Assembly (NCBI GenBank): GCA_947259485.1
Contig: CAMYLU010000007.1
Span: 1-64,000, forward strand
Length of the DNA stretch: 64,000 nt
Origin: an uncultured Gammaproteobacteria bacterium
Lineage (GTDB): Bacteria; Pseudomonadota; Gammaproteobacteria; GCA-001735895
Reading direction: 5' to 3'
This document shows, piece by piece, positions 51,706 to 62,088 of the stretch; the first letter of the stretch is position 1, and every line of letters starts with the position of its first letter. The notes under the pieces are model-generated. The model was not told where the DNA came from. It saw only the letters and a program-made list of their open reading frames with translations, and ran no database searches. The position numbers were made by a program, and so were the translations under genes.

Positions 51706-51764
51706 GATATTGGATTGGGCGGCCCCGCACAACTATCCAGTATAAGTCTGGAACGATGAATTGA

Positions 51765-52718
51765 TCAGGCGTTGAGGACGGATTCGGCTTGCAGGTCGGC
51801 GTGGTAGGAGGAGCGCACCATCGGGCCGCTGGCGACCTGGTCGAAACCGATTGATTCGGCGTAGGCGCCAAGCTCATCGAATTCATCCGGGGTGACGAAA
51901 CGTTCGACGGCGAGGTGATCCAGGCTGGGTTGCAGGTACTGACCCAGGGTCAGCATATTGACCTGGTGCTTGCGCAGATCGCGCAAGACCTGCTTAACCT
52001 CGTCGATTTCTTCACCGAGCCCCAGCATTAAACCAGACTTGGTCGGCACCTGTGGATGCATTTGCTTGAACTTTTCCAGCAAGTCCAGCGACCATTCATA
52101 ATCGGATCCCGGGCGTATTTTCCGGTATAGCGAGGGTACCGACTCGAGGTTGTGATTGAAAACGTCCGGCGGCGCCTGGGTCATAATTTCAAGCGCGACA
52201 TCCATGCGACCGCGGAAGTCCGGGGTCAGGATTTCAATTTTGATATCGGGATTCAACTTGCGTGTTTCATGAATACAATCAACAAAATGACCCGCACCCC
52301 CGTCGCGCAAATCATCCCGGTCGACCGAAGTGATGACGACATAGCGCAGCTCCATGTCGTATATCGTCCTCGCCAGGTTTGCAGGTTCATGCGTATCCAG
52401 CGGATTGGGCCGGCCATGACCCACATCGCAAAAGGGGCAACGCCGGGTACAGATATCACCCATGATCATAAAGGTCGCCGTGCCCTTGGAAAAACATTCT
52501 CCGAGGTTGGGACAGGACGCCTCTTCACATACCGTAAACAGGCTGTTTTCGCGCAGGCGCGCCTTAAGTTGTTTTACGCGGTTCCCGCTGGGGGCCTTGG
52601 CGCGAATCCACGGTGGTTTACGTTGTACCGTCCTGGACGGCACAACCTTGATCGGGATGCGGGCTACCTTGTCGGCTCCCTTGAGCTTAACGCCCTGAAT
52701 AACCTGATTCTTTTTCAC
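51765..52718 (-). CDS. lipA: Lipoyl synthase
   Basis: This 317-aa radical-SAM enzyme inserts two sulfurs into octanoyl groups on lipoyl domains. The auxiliary cluster cysteines are C64, C69, C75 ([12 protein letters not shown]) and the radical-SAM motif is C90-x3-C94-x2-C97 (CTRRCPFC). [13 protein letters not shown] and the C-terminal [17 protein letters not shown] match the family. Its start overlaps the lipB end by 32 bases. Confidence 0.96.
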   Translation of the reverse strand: MKKNQVIQGVKLKGADKVARIPIKVVPSRTVQRKPPWIRAKAPSGNRVKQLKARLRENSLFTVCEEASCPNLGECFSKGTATFMIMGDICTRRCPFCDVGHGRPNPLDTHEPANLARTIYDMELRYVVITSVDRDDLRDGGAGHFVDCIHETRKLNPDIKIEILTPDFRGRMDVALEIMTQAPPDVFNHNLESVPSLYRKIRPGSDYEWSLDLLEKFKQMHPQVPTKSGLMLGLGEEIDEVKQVLRDLRKHQVNMLTLGQYLQPSLDHLAVERFVTPDEFDELGAYAESIGFDQVASGPMVRSSYHADLQAESVLNA

Positions 52719-53388
52719 TTATTTTTCCAATGAGTATTTCGGCCAGATCATGGCCCACCTGCTCCATCCCGTCGGCGATACCCTGGTCACGCAACTGAGT
52801 AACAGCAAGACCCTCGTAACCACAGGGATTAATGCGCGTAAACGGTTCCAGGTCCATATCAACATTCAAACTCAAGCCATGATAACAACAACCTTTTCGA
52901 ATGCGCAAACCCAGCGCGGCAATCTTGGCCTGCCCGACATAAACGCCAGGCGCACCTTTTCGGCCATACGCCTCTACCTGGTAGCCTTCGAGTAAACTAA
53001 TTACAGATTTTTCAATCCGTGTTACCAGCCCCTTAACCCCGAGGCCGAGGCGCGTGATATCAAGTAGACAGTAAATCACCAGTTGTCCAGGGCCGTGGTA
53101 GGTAACCTGGCCGCCTCGATCAATCTGCACGACAGGAATATCACCGGGATCTAACAAATGCTCGGCACGTCCATTCAGGCCCTGGGTAAATACCGGGGCA
53201 TGCTCGGTGATCCACAGTTCGTCACGGGTTTTCGAGTTACGTCGATTAGTGAAGTCCTTCATCTCGTCCCAGGTTTTCCGGTAATCAGACATACCCAGAT
53301 ATTTGACTTCAATATGATTCGGTGAGGTTGTCACGTGCACTGCGCCAGGGAGGCATAATTCAATGATCGGAGTGTACACGAGAGCCAA
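52687..53388 (-). CDS. lipB: Octanoyltransferase LipB
   Basis: This enzyme transfers octanoyl from acyl carrier protein to lipoyl domains. [18 protein letters not shown] (91-108), [15 protein letters not shown] with K155 and the acyl-thioester C189 in RINPCGYEG mark it. From ATG 53388 the protein is 233 aa, about 20 longer than E. coli LipB. Homology begins near residue 25, so GTG codons at residue 17 or 19 may be the true start. lipB and lipA are coupled by overlap. Confidence 0.94.
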   Translation of the reverse strand: MALVYTPIIELCLPGAVHVTTSPNHIEVKYLGMSDYRKTWDEMKDFTNRRNSKTRDELWITEHAPVFTQGLNGRAEHLLDPGDIPVVQIDRGGQVTYHGPGQLVIYCLLDITRLGLGVKGLVTRIEKSVISLLEGYQVEAYGRKGAPGVYVGQAKIAALGLRIRKGCCYHGLSLNVDMDLEPFTRINPCGYEGLAVTQLRDQGIADGMEQVGHDLAEILIGKISEKESGYSGR

Positions 53389-53446
53389 TCACTATTTTAA
53401 GAAATATCCAGCGATCAACCGCGACCGCTTCAGATGCTGTAGAAGC

Positions 53447-53734
53447 CTATAACGACATTACGACCGCATCGCAGTCATATAAGTCCTGGTATATCTCTTC
53501 CAGTTGTTGCTGGCTATATACAGTGAAGGTGAGCGTTAATGCCTGGTACTTGCCGCCTTTGCTATTGCGCCGGCGAACCTCTATATGCTCCGCCTGGGGA
53601 CATCTAGACCTCACCAGCGCCAGCACGATAGCTTCGAAATCGTCGCTTTGCTTGCCAAATACCTTGAGCGGAAATCGGCTCGGATAGTCAATCAGTGCTA
53701 GCGCGGATTCAGCGGATGCCTGGTCGTCGCTCAT
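53447..53734 (-). CDS. ybeD: DUF493 / YbeD-family protein
   Basis: A 95-aa small alpha-beta protein with YPSRFPLKVFGKQSDDFEAIVLALVRS, then RRRNSKGGKYQALTLTFTVYSQQQLEEIYQDL, the pattern of YbeD (DUF493). It resembles an ACT-like regulatory fold; its biochemical role is not established. The TAATG overlap with the dacA stop shows translational coupling. Position between dacA and lipB is conserved in gammaproteobacteria. Confidence 0.92.
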   Translation of the reverse strand: MSDDQASAESALALIDYPSRFPLKVFGKQSDDFEAIVLALVRSRCPQAEHIEVRRRNSKGGKYQALTLTFTVYSQQQLEEIYQDLYDCDAVVMSL

Positions 53735-54873
53735 TAGCGGAACATTAACTTGATTCTGTCCATCGCCCTGGCAAAGAAGCTGCCTGCCGCAACAGCCTGC
53801 ATCGCCACAATGTCCTCGGATAGAATCATTTCATCATCGAGCTTTATACTGACCCGTCCAAGCTGCTGTCCACGAGCAATTGGTGCCGAAATTTCACGGT
53901 CGATTTCCATCGTGGCATCTAAATCCCCGTAACGTCCCCGTGGAATGGTGATATGAATATCCTTACCAACCCCCATGTTGATCTGCTCCTGGTCGCCGTA
54001 CCAGACTCTTGCTGCCTTCAATATTTCTTCTGCTCGATACAGTTGATGGGTTTCAAAGAAACGAAACCCATAATTCAAAAGCGATTGGCTACTTTGAGTG
54101 CGCGTCTTGTCGGATTCAGCTCCAAGCACTACGGAGATCAGCCGCATTTCCTCGCGCAGTGCCGATGCCACCAGGCAAAATCCGGCTGCCGAGGTATGGC
54201 CAGTCTTGACCCCGTCAACCGACTCATCGCGCCACAACAGGCGATTGCGATTAAACTGTCGGATCTTGTTAAATGTATACTCACGTTCTTTGTAATAACG
54301 ATAAGATTCAGGAAACTCACGGATTACGGCCCTTGAAAGCGTCGCGATATCGCGCGCGCTACTGTAGTGATCCTTATCCGGCCAACCGGTCGCGTTAACG
54401 AAATTGGTGTTAGACATCCCCAGTAACTGCGCCTGGTGGTTCATGTAACCCGCAAAGGCCGATTCGGAACCGGCGACATGCTCGGCCAGCGCCACGCTTG
54501 CATCATTCCCTGACTGTATGATCAAGCCTTTTAGTAACTCCTCAACCGATACCTGCTTGCCTACTTCGACAAACATCTTCGACCCTTTCATGCGCCAGGC
54601 CTTCTCGCTGATGGTCACCATGTCGTCCAGGTTAATGTCCCCATCGGCAATCGCCTTGTCAACCAGGTAAGCAGTCATCAACTTGGTAATACTGGCTGGC
54701 TCAACATGCTCATCCGGATTATTCTCTGCGAGTACCCTGCCCGATTCAAAGTCGACCAGGATATAGCTCGTCGCATTAAGGGCCGGCGGATCCGGAATCG
54801 GTTTGGCAGCAGCCCAGCCAGATGCAGACCACAGCACTACAAGGAGAGTTAAAACCAGCGAGACGATTTTCAT
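53734..54873 (-). CDS. dacA: D-alanyl-D-alanine carboxypeptidase (PBP5/6 type)
   Basis: This periplasmic penicillin-binding protein is about 379 aa and trims pentapeptides. ATG 54873 gives a proper signal peptide (MKIVSLVLTLLVVLWSASGWAAA); the longer frame to 54942 would hide it. The SxxK motif is S61-I-T-K64, then S121-G-N and KTG in VDGVKTGHTSAAG. The C-terminal amphipathic helix (FFARAMDRIKLMFR) anchors it to the inner membrane. It lies downstream of rlpA in the elongation gene cluster. Confidence 0.94.
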   Translation of the reverse strand: MKIVSLVLTLLVVLWSASGWAAAKPIPDPPALNATSYILVDFESGRVLAENNPDEHVEPASITKLMTAYLVDKAIADGDINLDDMVTISEKAWRMKGSKMFVEVGKQVSVEELLKGLIIQSGNDASVALAEHVAGSESAFAGYMNHQAQLLGMSNTNFVNATGWPDKDHYSSARDIATLSRAVIREFPESYRYYKEREYTFNKIRQFNRNRLLWRDESVDGVKTGHTSAAGFCLVASALREEMRLISVVLGAESDKTRTQSSQSLLNYGFRFFETHQLYRAEEILKAARVWYGDQEQINMGVGKDIHITIPRGRYGDLDATMEIDREISAPIARGQQLGRVSIKLDDEMILSEDIVAMQAVAAGSFFARAMDRIKLMFR

Positions 54874-54945
54874 ATTAGACAGACTTTGCAAAGGGGACCC
54901 GTAACGAGACGCGATTGTAGCGATCGCCGACTTTGCTAACAAGGT

Positions 54946-55737
54946 TTATTCGGTGGCGTCCGCTACCACGATGCGTGCGACCTGAAAACCCTTGGTCTTG
55001 AGACGCCTGACAATCGCATTTGCCTCGTCGATATCGAACAGGGGCCCAACCCGCACCCGGTAATAGAGACCCTGATTAGTTTGCAGGCGGGATACCCTGG
55101 CCGAGGACTCGTTCGCCTCGATTAGATCCTGAACCAGGTTATTGGCATTCAGGGGATCAGAGAAAGATCCCATTTGAATATACAACGGTAAATTAAAGTC
55201 GGCTTCATCAGTCAAGGGAATACTGCGCGCTACACGGACCGGTTTGCTCTCCCCTGCCCTCAGAGTACTGATCTCGACATTGGCGGTACCGGGACCATTT
55301 ACACCCAGTTTTTTCGCTGCCGCATAGGACAGGTCGATAATACGACCCTCAATAAATGGCCCCCTGTCATTGACCCGGACTACCGTCGAGCGACCGTTAT
55401 CCAGATTTTTCACATGTACATATACCGGAATTGGCAAGGTCTTGTGCGCCGCCGTCATGGCATGCATATTATAGATTTCGCCACTGGAAGTCGGCCGCCC
55501 ATGAAACTTGGTCCCATACCAGGAGGCGACACCACGTTGCCTGAATCCCTCGTAACTGTCGAGCACGTGGTAGCGCTTGCCAAACACGACATAGGATGAC
55601 GGATTTCCCCGTTCCGACGGGGTTGTTTTCTTAGCCACCAAATCCCGCTGTTGCGCCTGATTTCCGATCGGCACACCGAAGGTGCAGGCACTTAGCGTCA
55701 GCATGACCAGGAATGAGAAAACGCAATATTGTCTCAT
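54946..55737 (-). CDS. rlpA: RlpA septal-ring lytic transglycosylase-type lipoprotein
   Basis: A 263-aa lipoprotein with lipobox LSAC (C18). The double-psi beta-barrel domain has GVASWYGTKFHGRPTSSGEIYNMHAMTAAHKTLPIPVYVHVKNL and VRVNDRGPFIEGRIIDLSYAAAKKLG (about 65-160), with the catalytic Glu and Asp of RlpA in these segments. A C-terminal SPOR domain (about 185-260) binds denuded septal glycan. Its start overlaps the mltB end by four bases. Confidence 0.93.
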   Translation of the reverse strand: MRQYCVFSFLVMLTLSACTFGVPIGNQAQQRDLVAKKTTPSERGNPSSYVVFGKRYHVLDSYEGFRQRGVASWYGTKFHGRPTSSGEIYNMHAMTAAHKTLPIPVYVHVKNLDNGRSTVVRVNDRGPFIEGRIIDLSYAAAKKLGVNGPGTANVEISTLRAGESKPVRVARSIPLTDEADFNLPLYIQMGSFSDPLNANNLVQDLIEANESSARVSRLQTNQGLYYRVRVGPLFDIDEANAIVRRLKTKGFQVARIVVADATE

Positions 55738-56732
55738 GTCGTTTTCTTGAACTCCCGACTGATCAATTTGGCGAGTTGGTATACGGCCATCGCGTAGAGT
55801 TCGCTATGGTTGTAGCGCGTAATAACATAGAAATTTTGAAAACCGGCCCAGTATTCCGGGCGATCTTTCTGTTGCAGCCTGACCAGGGCTACCGGCGTCT
55901 CCTCGCTAATATCAAACTGCGAGGTCAGGCCATTCCGTTTCAATTGCGCCCACTTGTAGTCAGTTTTAACACCGGGTTCGAGACTATCGACCGAATTGTT
56001 TTCACCGGCAACTAACGGTCGCGCGACACGTCCATCGCGCTGCCATCCGTGCCTTACGAAGTAGTTTGCGACACTGCCGGCGATATCGGGAATGCTATCG
56101 AATAAATTGGTCTGCCCGTCCTCGTCAAAATCGATCGCATAGCTACGATAACTCGACGAAATGAACTGCGGCATACCCATCGCGCCGGCATAGGACCCTC
56201 GCAAAGAGCGTGCCTCAAAGCCCTGCTCCTTGGACAGCAGCAGGAATTCTTCCAGTTCACGCATGAAAAATTTGGCCCGTCGGGGGTAGTCAAAGGCCAG
56301 TGTCACCAGGCTATCAAACACGGGATCTTTACCCTTGTAGATACCATAAAAAGATTCAACCCCGATTATTGCGACAATGATTTCCGCGGGCACACCCGTT
56401 TTTTCGCTAACAACGGCAAGAAGGTCTTGATGCTCTCGCCAGAACTCAACCCCAAGAGCTATACGCTTTTCCTTGATGAAAATACCACGGTACTGATGCC
56501 ACTCGAGTTCCTTTTCAGCAGGTCGATCCAGCTTCTCAAACAGGTGCTCCTGTTTTTTCACCTGTGCAAACAAACCCACAAGCTCCTGTTCGCTATAATT
56601 GGTATCTGAGGCCATGCGCTGCACAAAGGCTACTACATCGTCACGGCCCTGATAGTCACCACCGGGTATTTCCAACGCGGATACCAGTGGGGCTGAAAAA
56701 AAACCCAGGATAAATAGTAATCTTTTCATCAC
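55734..56732 (-). CDS. mltB: Membrane-bound lytic transglycosylase B
   Basis: This 332-aa enzyme cleaves peptidoglycan glycan chains to 1,6-anhydro ends. Catalytic E126 lies in AIIGVESFYG, followed by SYAGAMGMPQFISSSYRSYAIDFDEDGQ and SVANYFVRHGWQ, all diagnostic of MltB. The N-terminal signal (MMKRLLFILGFFSAPLVSA) lacks a lipobox cysteine, so this version seems periplasmic rather than lipid-anchored. It overlaps mrdB and rlpA by four bases on either side. Confidence 0.94.
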   Translation of the reverse strand: MMKRLLFILGFFSAPLVSALEIPGGDYQGRDDVVAFVQRMASDTNYSEQELVGLFAQVKKQEHLFEKLDRPAEKELEWHQYRGIFIKEKRIALGVEFWREHQDLLAVVSEKTGVPAEIIVAIIGVESFYGIYKGKDPVFDSLVTLAFDYPRRAKFFMRELEEFLLLSKEQGFEARSLRGSYAGAMGMPQFISSSYRSYAIDFDEDGQTNLFDSIPDIAGSVANYFVRHGWQRDGRVARPLVAGENNSVDSLEPGVKTDYKWAQLKRNGLTSQFDISEETPVALVRLQQKDRPEYWAGFQNFYVITRYNHSELYAMAVYQLAKLISREFKKTT

Positions 56733-57850
56733 ACCATAAATCGCTTTGCCGATCGTATCGACATAATTAAACCAAAGCCCATCATCAAGGTCACCATAGA
56801 AGTGCCCCCATAGCTTATCAAAGGTAACGGCACACCAACCACTGGCAGCATGCCAGCTACCATTCCGGTATTTACGAACAGGTAAACAAAAAATGTCAGG
56901 CTAAACGCGCCAGCCAGTAGGCGCCCAAAATTTTCCGTGGAATTCGCGGCAATGTAAAGACCACGAAAGATAATTGCCACATAGATCAATATCAAGACAA
57001 TACTGCCAAAGAATCCAAATTCTTCACCAAATACCGAGAAAATAAAGTCGGTTGAGCGCTCTGGAATAAAATCCAGTTGAGACTGCGTACCGTTCAACCA
57101 ACCCTTACCATAAACACCTCCCGAGCCGATCGCGATCTTGGATTGTATTATATGGTAACCGGAACCAAGCGGATCGCTTTCCGGATCCAGCAGGGTTGCT
57201 ATACGTTTACGCTGGTAGTCGTGCAATGCAAACTTCCACAACAGGGGTGCCATCAATGACAACAACACACCCAGGCTGATCATTACACGCCAACGCACGC
57301 CGGCAAGAAACAAGACAAAAAACCCGGCACTGCCTACCAGGATAGCGGTGCCGAGATCGGGCTGTCTTGCAATCAGCAGCACCGGGACCGCTACCAATAC
57401 CGACGAAACCACGAGTTCCTTCAAACCCACGGGCAATACCCGATTTGCAAGATAGGTTGCAACAATCATGGGTACCGCGAGCTTGAGAATTTCCGAAGGC
57501 TGAAACCGGATAAACCCCAGGCTCAGCCAACGTTGCGCGCCTTTGCCAACTTCGCCATAGAACATGACTGCAATTAGCATCGCTACCCCGGCGAGGTATA
57601 ACCATATCGAAATCTTGCGAATCATTCGCAGCGGTATATTAGCAGCCGCTACCAACAGCAACAGGGCGAAAATGATGCGGGTCAATTGTCGAATCACCAC
57701 CGCCTGGTCTGAACCACTCGCGCTATACAACACCATGCTACCGAACAGGGCCAGCACAATCACCAGCGACAGTAGCACCGGATCAAGTCGCAGCGCGTCC
57801 AGTACACGCCGCGTTATCGAAGTCGTATCGGAATCCAGTGCCTGATTCAT
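56729..57850 (-). CDS. mrdB: RodA peptidoglycan glycosyltransferase
   Basis: This 373-aa SEDS-family polymerase of the elongasome has about ten membrane helices. The family motifs QPDLGTAILVGSAGFFVLFLAGV, DPLGSGYHIIQSKIAIGSGGVYGKGW, FGEEFGFFGS and GMLPVVGVPLPLISYGGTS are visible. It pairs with PBP2 (mrdA) upstream, with two bases between the genes. Confidence 0.96.
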   Translation of the reverse strand: MNQALDSDTTSITRRVLDALRLDPVLLSLVIVLALFGSMVLYSASGSDQAVVIRQLTRIIFALLLLVAAANIPLRMIRKISIWLYLAGVAMLIAVMFYGEVGKGAQRWLSLGFIRFQPSEILKLAVPMIVATYLANRVLPVGLKELVVSSVLVAVPVLLIARQPDLGTAILVGSAGFFVLFLAGVRWRVMISLGVLLSLMAPLLWKFALHDYQRKRIATLLDPESDPLGSGYHIIQSKIAIGSGGVYGKGWLNGTQSQLDFIPERSTDFIFSVFGEEFGFFGSIVLILIYVAIIFRGLYIAANSTENFGRLLAGAFSLTFFVYLFVNTGMVAGMLPVVGVPLPLISYGGTSMVTLMMGFGLIMSIRSAKRFMV

Positions 57851-57852
57851 AA

Positions 57853-59694
57853 CTACTCCAGCAGGTACGCGTCCATGATACGACGCGCTATCGGAGCAGC
57901 CACCGCACTTCCACTGCCTCCATTCTCGACAATCACAGCAACAGCAATCTGCGGATCATCTGCGGGTGCATAACTGACGAACAATGCATGATCACGCAGT
58001 TTCTCAAGTACAGTTTCTTCATCGTACTCTTCATCCTGGGCCACCTCAAACACCTGCGCGGTACCGGTTTTACCAGCCACTTTGTACTGAAGTCCCTGAT
58101 TGATACCACGCGCAGTTCCACGCAATCCATGCACGACGTTGATCATGGCTTTATGAACATGCTCCCAGTTATGCTCTCTTTTCAGTTCGTAGCGTCCCGC
58201 TACCCGGCTCGCAATTTCGATGCGATTGTATTCAGGAACTTTTTCAACCGATTTGACCAGGTGCGGTTGATAGCGGGTTCCCCTGACCGAAAAAGCTGCA
58301 ATCGAGTTTGCAAGCTGCAATGGAGTGACCAGGAGATACCCCTGGCCGATGCCGGTAATCAGGGTTTCACCTGGAAACCAGGGCATACCGTCATGGCCTC
58401 TTTTCCATTCCCTCGACGGTAATATACCTTTACGTTCACCAGTACTGTCTACGCCTGTTTCAATTCCATACCCGAACTCACCCAGGAATGAAGACATGAG
58501 ATCTATTCCAAGCCGAAAGGCGAGATCGTAAAAATAGACATCGCAGGACTGGGTTATCGCATCGGTCAGATTCACAGGCCCGTGCCCCTGCTTTTTCCAG
58601 TCACGATACCTGCGCTCTTCGTTGGGAAGCTTATAATATCCGACGCAATGGATTTCCTCTTCCTTTTTTGCGAATGCCGATTCAAGCCCTGCTAATCCGT
58701 AAAAAGGTTTGGTCGTAGACCCTGGAGGATATTGTCCCGAAAGAGCGCGATTAAACAGGGGCCGCTGGTGCGAATCACGCAATTCATTGTACTTGATGAA
58801 GCTGATTCCATTAACGAATAAATTGGGATTGAAAATCGGCATTGATACCAATGCCAGGATCTCACCATTATTGGGATCGATAGCGACGACTGCCCCGGAA
58901 CTATTACCAAAAGCCTCCTCGGCCACCTTCTGCAAACTGGAATCGATCGTCAGGTGAAGGTTGTTTCCCTGCACCGGGGGAGATTCATTCAGCACGCGCA
59001 GGGTGCGGCCATTGGCGTTGACCTCGACATGCTGCACCCCGACCGTACCATGCAGTTCATGCTCATAGAATTTTTCCAGGCCAAGCTTGCCGATATGGGT
59101 GGTACCGGCATATTCGACTCCGTCGACTTCCCCGAGGTCTCTTTCATCGATCCGACCGACGTAGCCGAGCGCATGTACTGCATGTGCACCTTGCGGGTAA
59201 TTGCGCGTCAGGCGAGCATTAATTTCGACACCCTCGAATCGATGCAGGTTAACCGCCAACCTGGCAACCTCTCCATCATTCAGATTCAGGCGCAACGGGA
59301 TGCTTTCGAAGGGTCGCCGACGCTTTAAAGACTGCTTGAATCGTTTCAGGTCCTGGTCGCTGTATTCAACATATTGCCGCAGCTGTAACAGCGTGTTGTC
59401 CAGGTCTTCGACCTGTTCGCGCACGATTTCCAGCCGATAGGCCGGCAAGTTGTCGGCCATGACGACGCCGTGGCGATCGAATATCAATCCACGTGTCGGA
59501 GGCAATGCCTTGATGCGAACGCGATTACTGTCTGAAAGCGTCGAAAAATGCTCATGTTCGACGATCTGCAACACGTATAGCCGGCCGAGCACGAGGCTTA
59601 GCAAAATCACGATGAAAATTGCTGATAACACCAGCCGGCGCCGAATCAAACGGCTCTCGAGGTAATCGTCTTGTAACTGCTCTCGCTTCGGCAT
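57853..59694 (-). CDS. mrdA: Penicillin-binding protein 2
   Basis: This 613-aa transpeptidase of cell elongation has an N-terminal membrane helix at about 21-43. The non-catalytic pedestal domain follows (PPTRGLIFDRHGVVMADNLPAYRLEI). The transpeptidase domain has S326-T-T-K329 (YPPGSTTKPFYGL), an SxN motif in TQSCDVYFYDLA and KTGTAQ in VAGKTGTAQVF. It heads the cluster mrdA-mrdB-mltB-rlpA-dacA-ybeD-lipB-lipA. Confidence 0.96.
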   Translation of the reverse strand: MPKREQLQDDYLESRLIRRRLVLSAIFIVILLSLVLGRLYVLQIVEHEHFSTLSDSNRVRIKALPPTRGLIFDRHGVVMADNLPAYRLEIVREQVEDLDNTLLQLRQYVEYSDQDLKRFKQSLKRRRPFESIPLRLNLNDGEVARLAVNLHRFEGVEINARLTRNYPQGAHAVHALGYVGRIDERDLGEVDGVEYAGTTHIGKLGLEKFYEHELHGTVGVQHVEVNANGRTLRVLNESPPVQGNNLHLTIDSSLQKVAEEAFGNSSGAVVAIDPNNGEILALVSMPIFNPNLFVNGISFIKYNELRDSHQRPLFNRALSGQYPPGSTTKPFYGLAGLESAFAKKEEEIHCVGYYKLPNEERRYRDWKKQGHGPVNLTDAITQSCDVYFYDLAFRLGIDLMSSFLGEFGYGIETGVDSTGERKGILPSREWKRGHDGMPWFPGETLITGIGQGYLLVTPLQLANSIAAFSVRGTRYQPHLVKSVEKVPEYNRIEIASRVAGRYELKREHNWEHVHKAMINVVHGLRGTARGINQGLQYKVAGKTGTAQVFEVAQDEEYDEETVLEKLRDHALFVSYAPADDPQIAVAVIVENGGSGSAVAAPIARRIMDAYLLE

Positions 59695-59897
59695 TGAAAC
59701 GGATTTAACCTTTGGGGATGCGGATCATTGGCGGATGTGACGACAATAGCAGAAAAATAGCAAAAAAAGAGTCGGAAATATGTAAAGTAATTTCAAAATA
59801 CCGTTAAAAACCGATATCATTCACGCGTTTTTTCATAGCCCCATTAGATATCGGGCGAGAATTCCTAAAAAACCATCACAATATCTGGGGAAAGAAT

Positions 59898-61904
59898 ATG
59901 GAGTTAAGTAACCTGTTGCCGCCGATTTTCGGTGCCTTCGGATTAGGCGCGGCAGCATTTGTCTACGCGCAGGTCAAAAAACATCCCGAGGGCGAAGGCA
60001 AAGTCGTCGAAATCGGCAATCAGATTCACCTTGGTGCGATGGTATTCATGAAGCGTGAATACAAGATGCTGACCATGTTTGCCGCGGTACTAATGGTTTT
60101 GCTGTTTATCTTTCTCGGCTTTGGAACCGCGTTTTGCTTTCTGATGGGCGCCCTGGCCTCCGGGTCTGCCGGTTACATCGGCATGAACACGGCTACCCGC
60201 GCCAATGTCAGAACCACGACCGCAGCCCATAACGAGGGCGCCGCGGCTGCTTTAACCGTGGCCTTCTTCGGTGGCTCGATCATGGGTCTTGCGGTCGCAT
60301 CGCTCGGTCTGCTTGGACTGGGCATCGTGTTTTTTCTATTCTCCGGTGACCTCGAGTCACTACACGCAATCCACGGGTTTGCGATGGGCGCTTCGGTGGT
60401 CGCGCTGTTCTCGCGTGTCGGTGGCGGCATTTTCACCAAGAGCGCCGACGTCGGTGCCGACCTGGTCGGCAAGATTGAAGCCGGCATACCGGAAGACGAC
60501 CCGCGTAACCCGGGTGTCATCGCCGATAACGTGGGCGACAACGTTGGTGACGTTGCCGGCATGGGTTCCGACATTTTCGAGTCCTATTGCAATTCGATGA
60601 TCGCATCCATCGCTATCGCGTCGACTATGGCGGTCGCTGCAACGGAAGCATTGGGTGGCCGTGGAGCGATGATGAACCTGCCACTGGCACTGGCATCGCT
60701 GGGCCTGGTTTGCTCAATCGGCGGCATTATGATCGTCAAGGTCAACTCGAGCAAATCCCCTGAAAAAGCCCTGCGCATGGGTACCATGGGATCTTCGGTA
60801 CTGTTCATCGCATTGGCCTATTTCCTGATTTGGATGCTGGGACTGAGTAGCGGTATCTGGGTAGCGGTTCTGGCGGGAGCGGTCGGCGGTATTATCATCG
60901 GCCTGGTTACCGAGTATTACACCGCCGGCAAGCCGGTCGAGCACATCGCCAAGTCCGGGGAAACCGGGGCGGCTACGGTCATGATCAGCGGTCTGGCGAT
61001 CGGCATGCAGTCGGTCGCGATACCAATTCTGACGATTTGCGGCATTATCTGGACTGCCAGCGAATTCGCAGGTCTTTACGGCGTCGGTATCGCTGCCGTG
61101 GGCATGCTTGCTACGGTCGGTATTACCATGGCGATCGACGCTTACGGGCCGGTCGCCGATAACGCCGGTGGCATTGCCGAAATGTCCGGACTGGGCGAAG
61201 ACACCCGCAAGATTACCGATTCGCTGGATGAGCTCGGTAATACGACTGCGGCAATCGGCAAGGGATTCGCCATCGGTGCAGCGGCACTCGCGGCGCTGGC
61301 AATTATCACTGCCTATATCGAAACCGTTTCCATCAACATCGAAAATTTCGAGCTGGTTCTGAATAACCCGGAGGTATTGATCGGGCTCTTTATCGGCGGC
61401 GTTATCCCATTTATCATCGCGGCTTTAACGATGACCGCGGTCGGCGATGCCGCGTTCGAAATGATCAAGGAAATTCGTCGTCAATTCCGCGATATCGAAG
61501 GCTTGCTCGAGGGCAAGGCCGATCCCGATACCGCTACCTGTGTAGATATTGCGACTACCGCGGCGTTGAAGAAGATGATTATCCCCGGGACGATCGCGGT
61601 CAGCGCGCCACCATTGGTGGGATTTATCATCAGCGCCGAGGCCCTGGGCGGTATGCTTGCTGGTGGCTTGTTGAGTTGTGTATTAATGGCACTGATGATG
61701 GCAAATGCCGGCGGTGCCTGGGATAACGCGAAGAAGTTCGTCGAAAAGGGCAATCTCGGCGGCAAGGGTACCGATACGCATGCGGCAACCGTGGTTGGCG
61801 ACACCGTGGGTGACCCTTTCAAGGACACGTCAGGGCCTTCGATGAACATCCTGATCAACGTCATGGCAATCGTCAGCCTGGTTATTGCCCCGCTACTGGG
61901 CTAA
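59898..61904 (+). CDS. hppA: Membrane-bound ion-pumping pyrophosphatase
   Basis: A 668-aa protein with about 16 helices that couples PPi hydrolysis to H+ or Na+ export. The PPi site [38 protein letters not shown] (about 196-233) and the second acidic cluster [16 protein letters not shown] are intact. [10 protein letters not shown] has Ala where K+-independent pumps have Lys, so it is probably K+-stimulated. Na+ versus H+ specificity is unclear. GGGGAAAG precedes ATG 59898 and a strong terminator follows. With pfp and ppa downstream it forms a PPi-centred locus. Confidence 0.95.
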   Translation: MELSNLLPPIFGAFGLGAAAFVYAQVKKHPEGEGKVVEIGNQIHLGAMVFMKREYKMLTMFAAVLMVLLFIFLGFGTAFCFLMGALASGSAGYIGMNTATRANVRTTTAAHNEGAAAALTVAFFGGSIMGLAVASLGLLGLGIVFFLFSGDLESLHAIHGFAMGASVVALFSRVGGGIFTKSADVGADLVGKIEAGIPEDDPRNPGVIADNVGDNVGDVAGMGSDIFESYCNSMIASIAIASTMAVAATEALGGRGAMMNLPLALASLGLVCSIGGIMIVKVNSSKSPEKALRMGTMGSSVLFIALAYFLIWMLGLSSGIWVAVLAGAVGGIIIGLVTEYYTAGKPVEHIAKSGETGAATVMISGLAIGMQSVAIPILTICGIIWTASEFAGLYGVGIAAVGMLATVGITMAIDAYGPVADNAGGIAEMSGLGEDTRKITDSLDELGNTTAAIGKGFAIGAAALAALAIITAYIETVSINIENFELVLNNPEVLIGLFIGGVIPFIIAALTMTAVGDAAFEMIKEIRRQFRDIEGLLEGKADPDTATCVDIATTAALKKMIIPGTIAVSAPPLVGFIISAEALGGMLAGGLLSCVLMALMMANAGGAWDNAKKFVEKGNLGGKGTDTHAATVVGDTVGDPFKDTSGPSMNILINVMAIVSLVIAPLLG

Positions 61905-61926
61905 CCGGACAACCTGCAGGTAATCG

Positions 61927-61955
61927 AGGGTAGTGCTTGCACTACCCTTTTTTTA
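61927..61955 (+). terminator. Rho-independent terminator of hppA
   Basis: A perfect 10-bp stem AGGGTAGTGC/GCACTACCCT (61927-61936, 61939-61948) is followed by eight T. It starts 22 bases after the hppA stop. Confidence 0.93.
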
Positions 61956-62088
61956 TATCCCCGCAGGGTAAATGTTTTTTCCGCTTTTTTACGCTATTCT
62001 GCAAGACCCGTAATCGATTAGAGGTGAAGGCTTCACGCCATCACCGCGGCGAATGAAATCATAACCAGAATCACGTGGAAGCAAAAAC

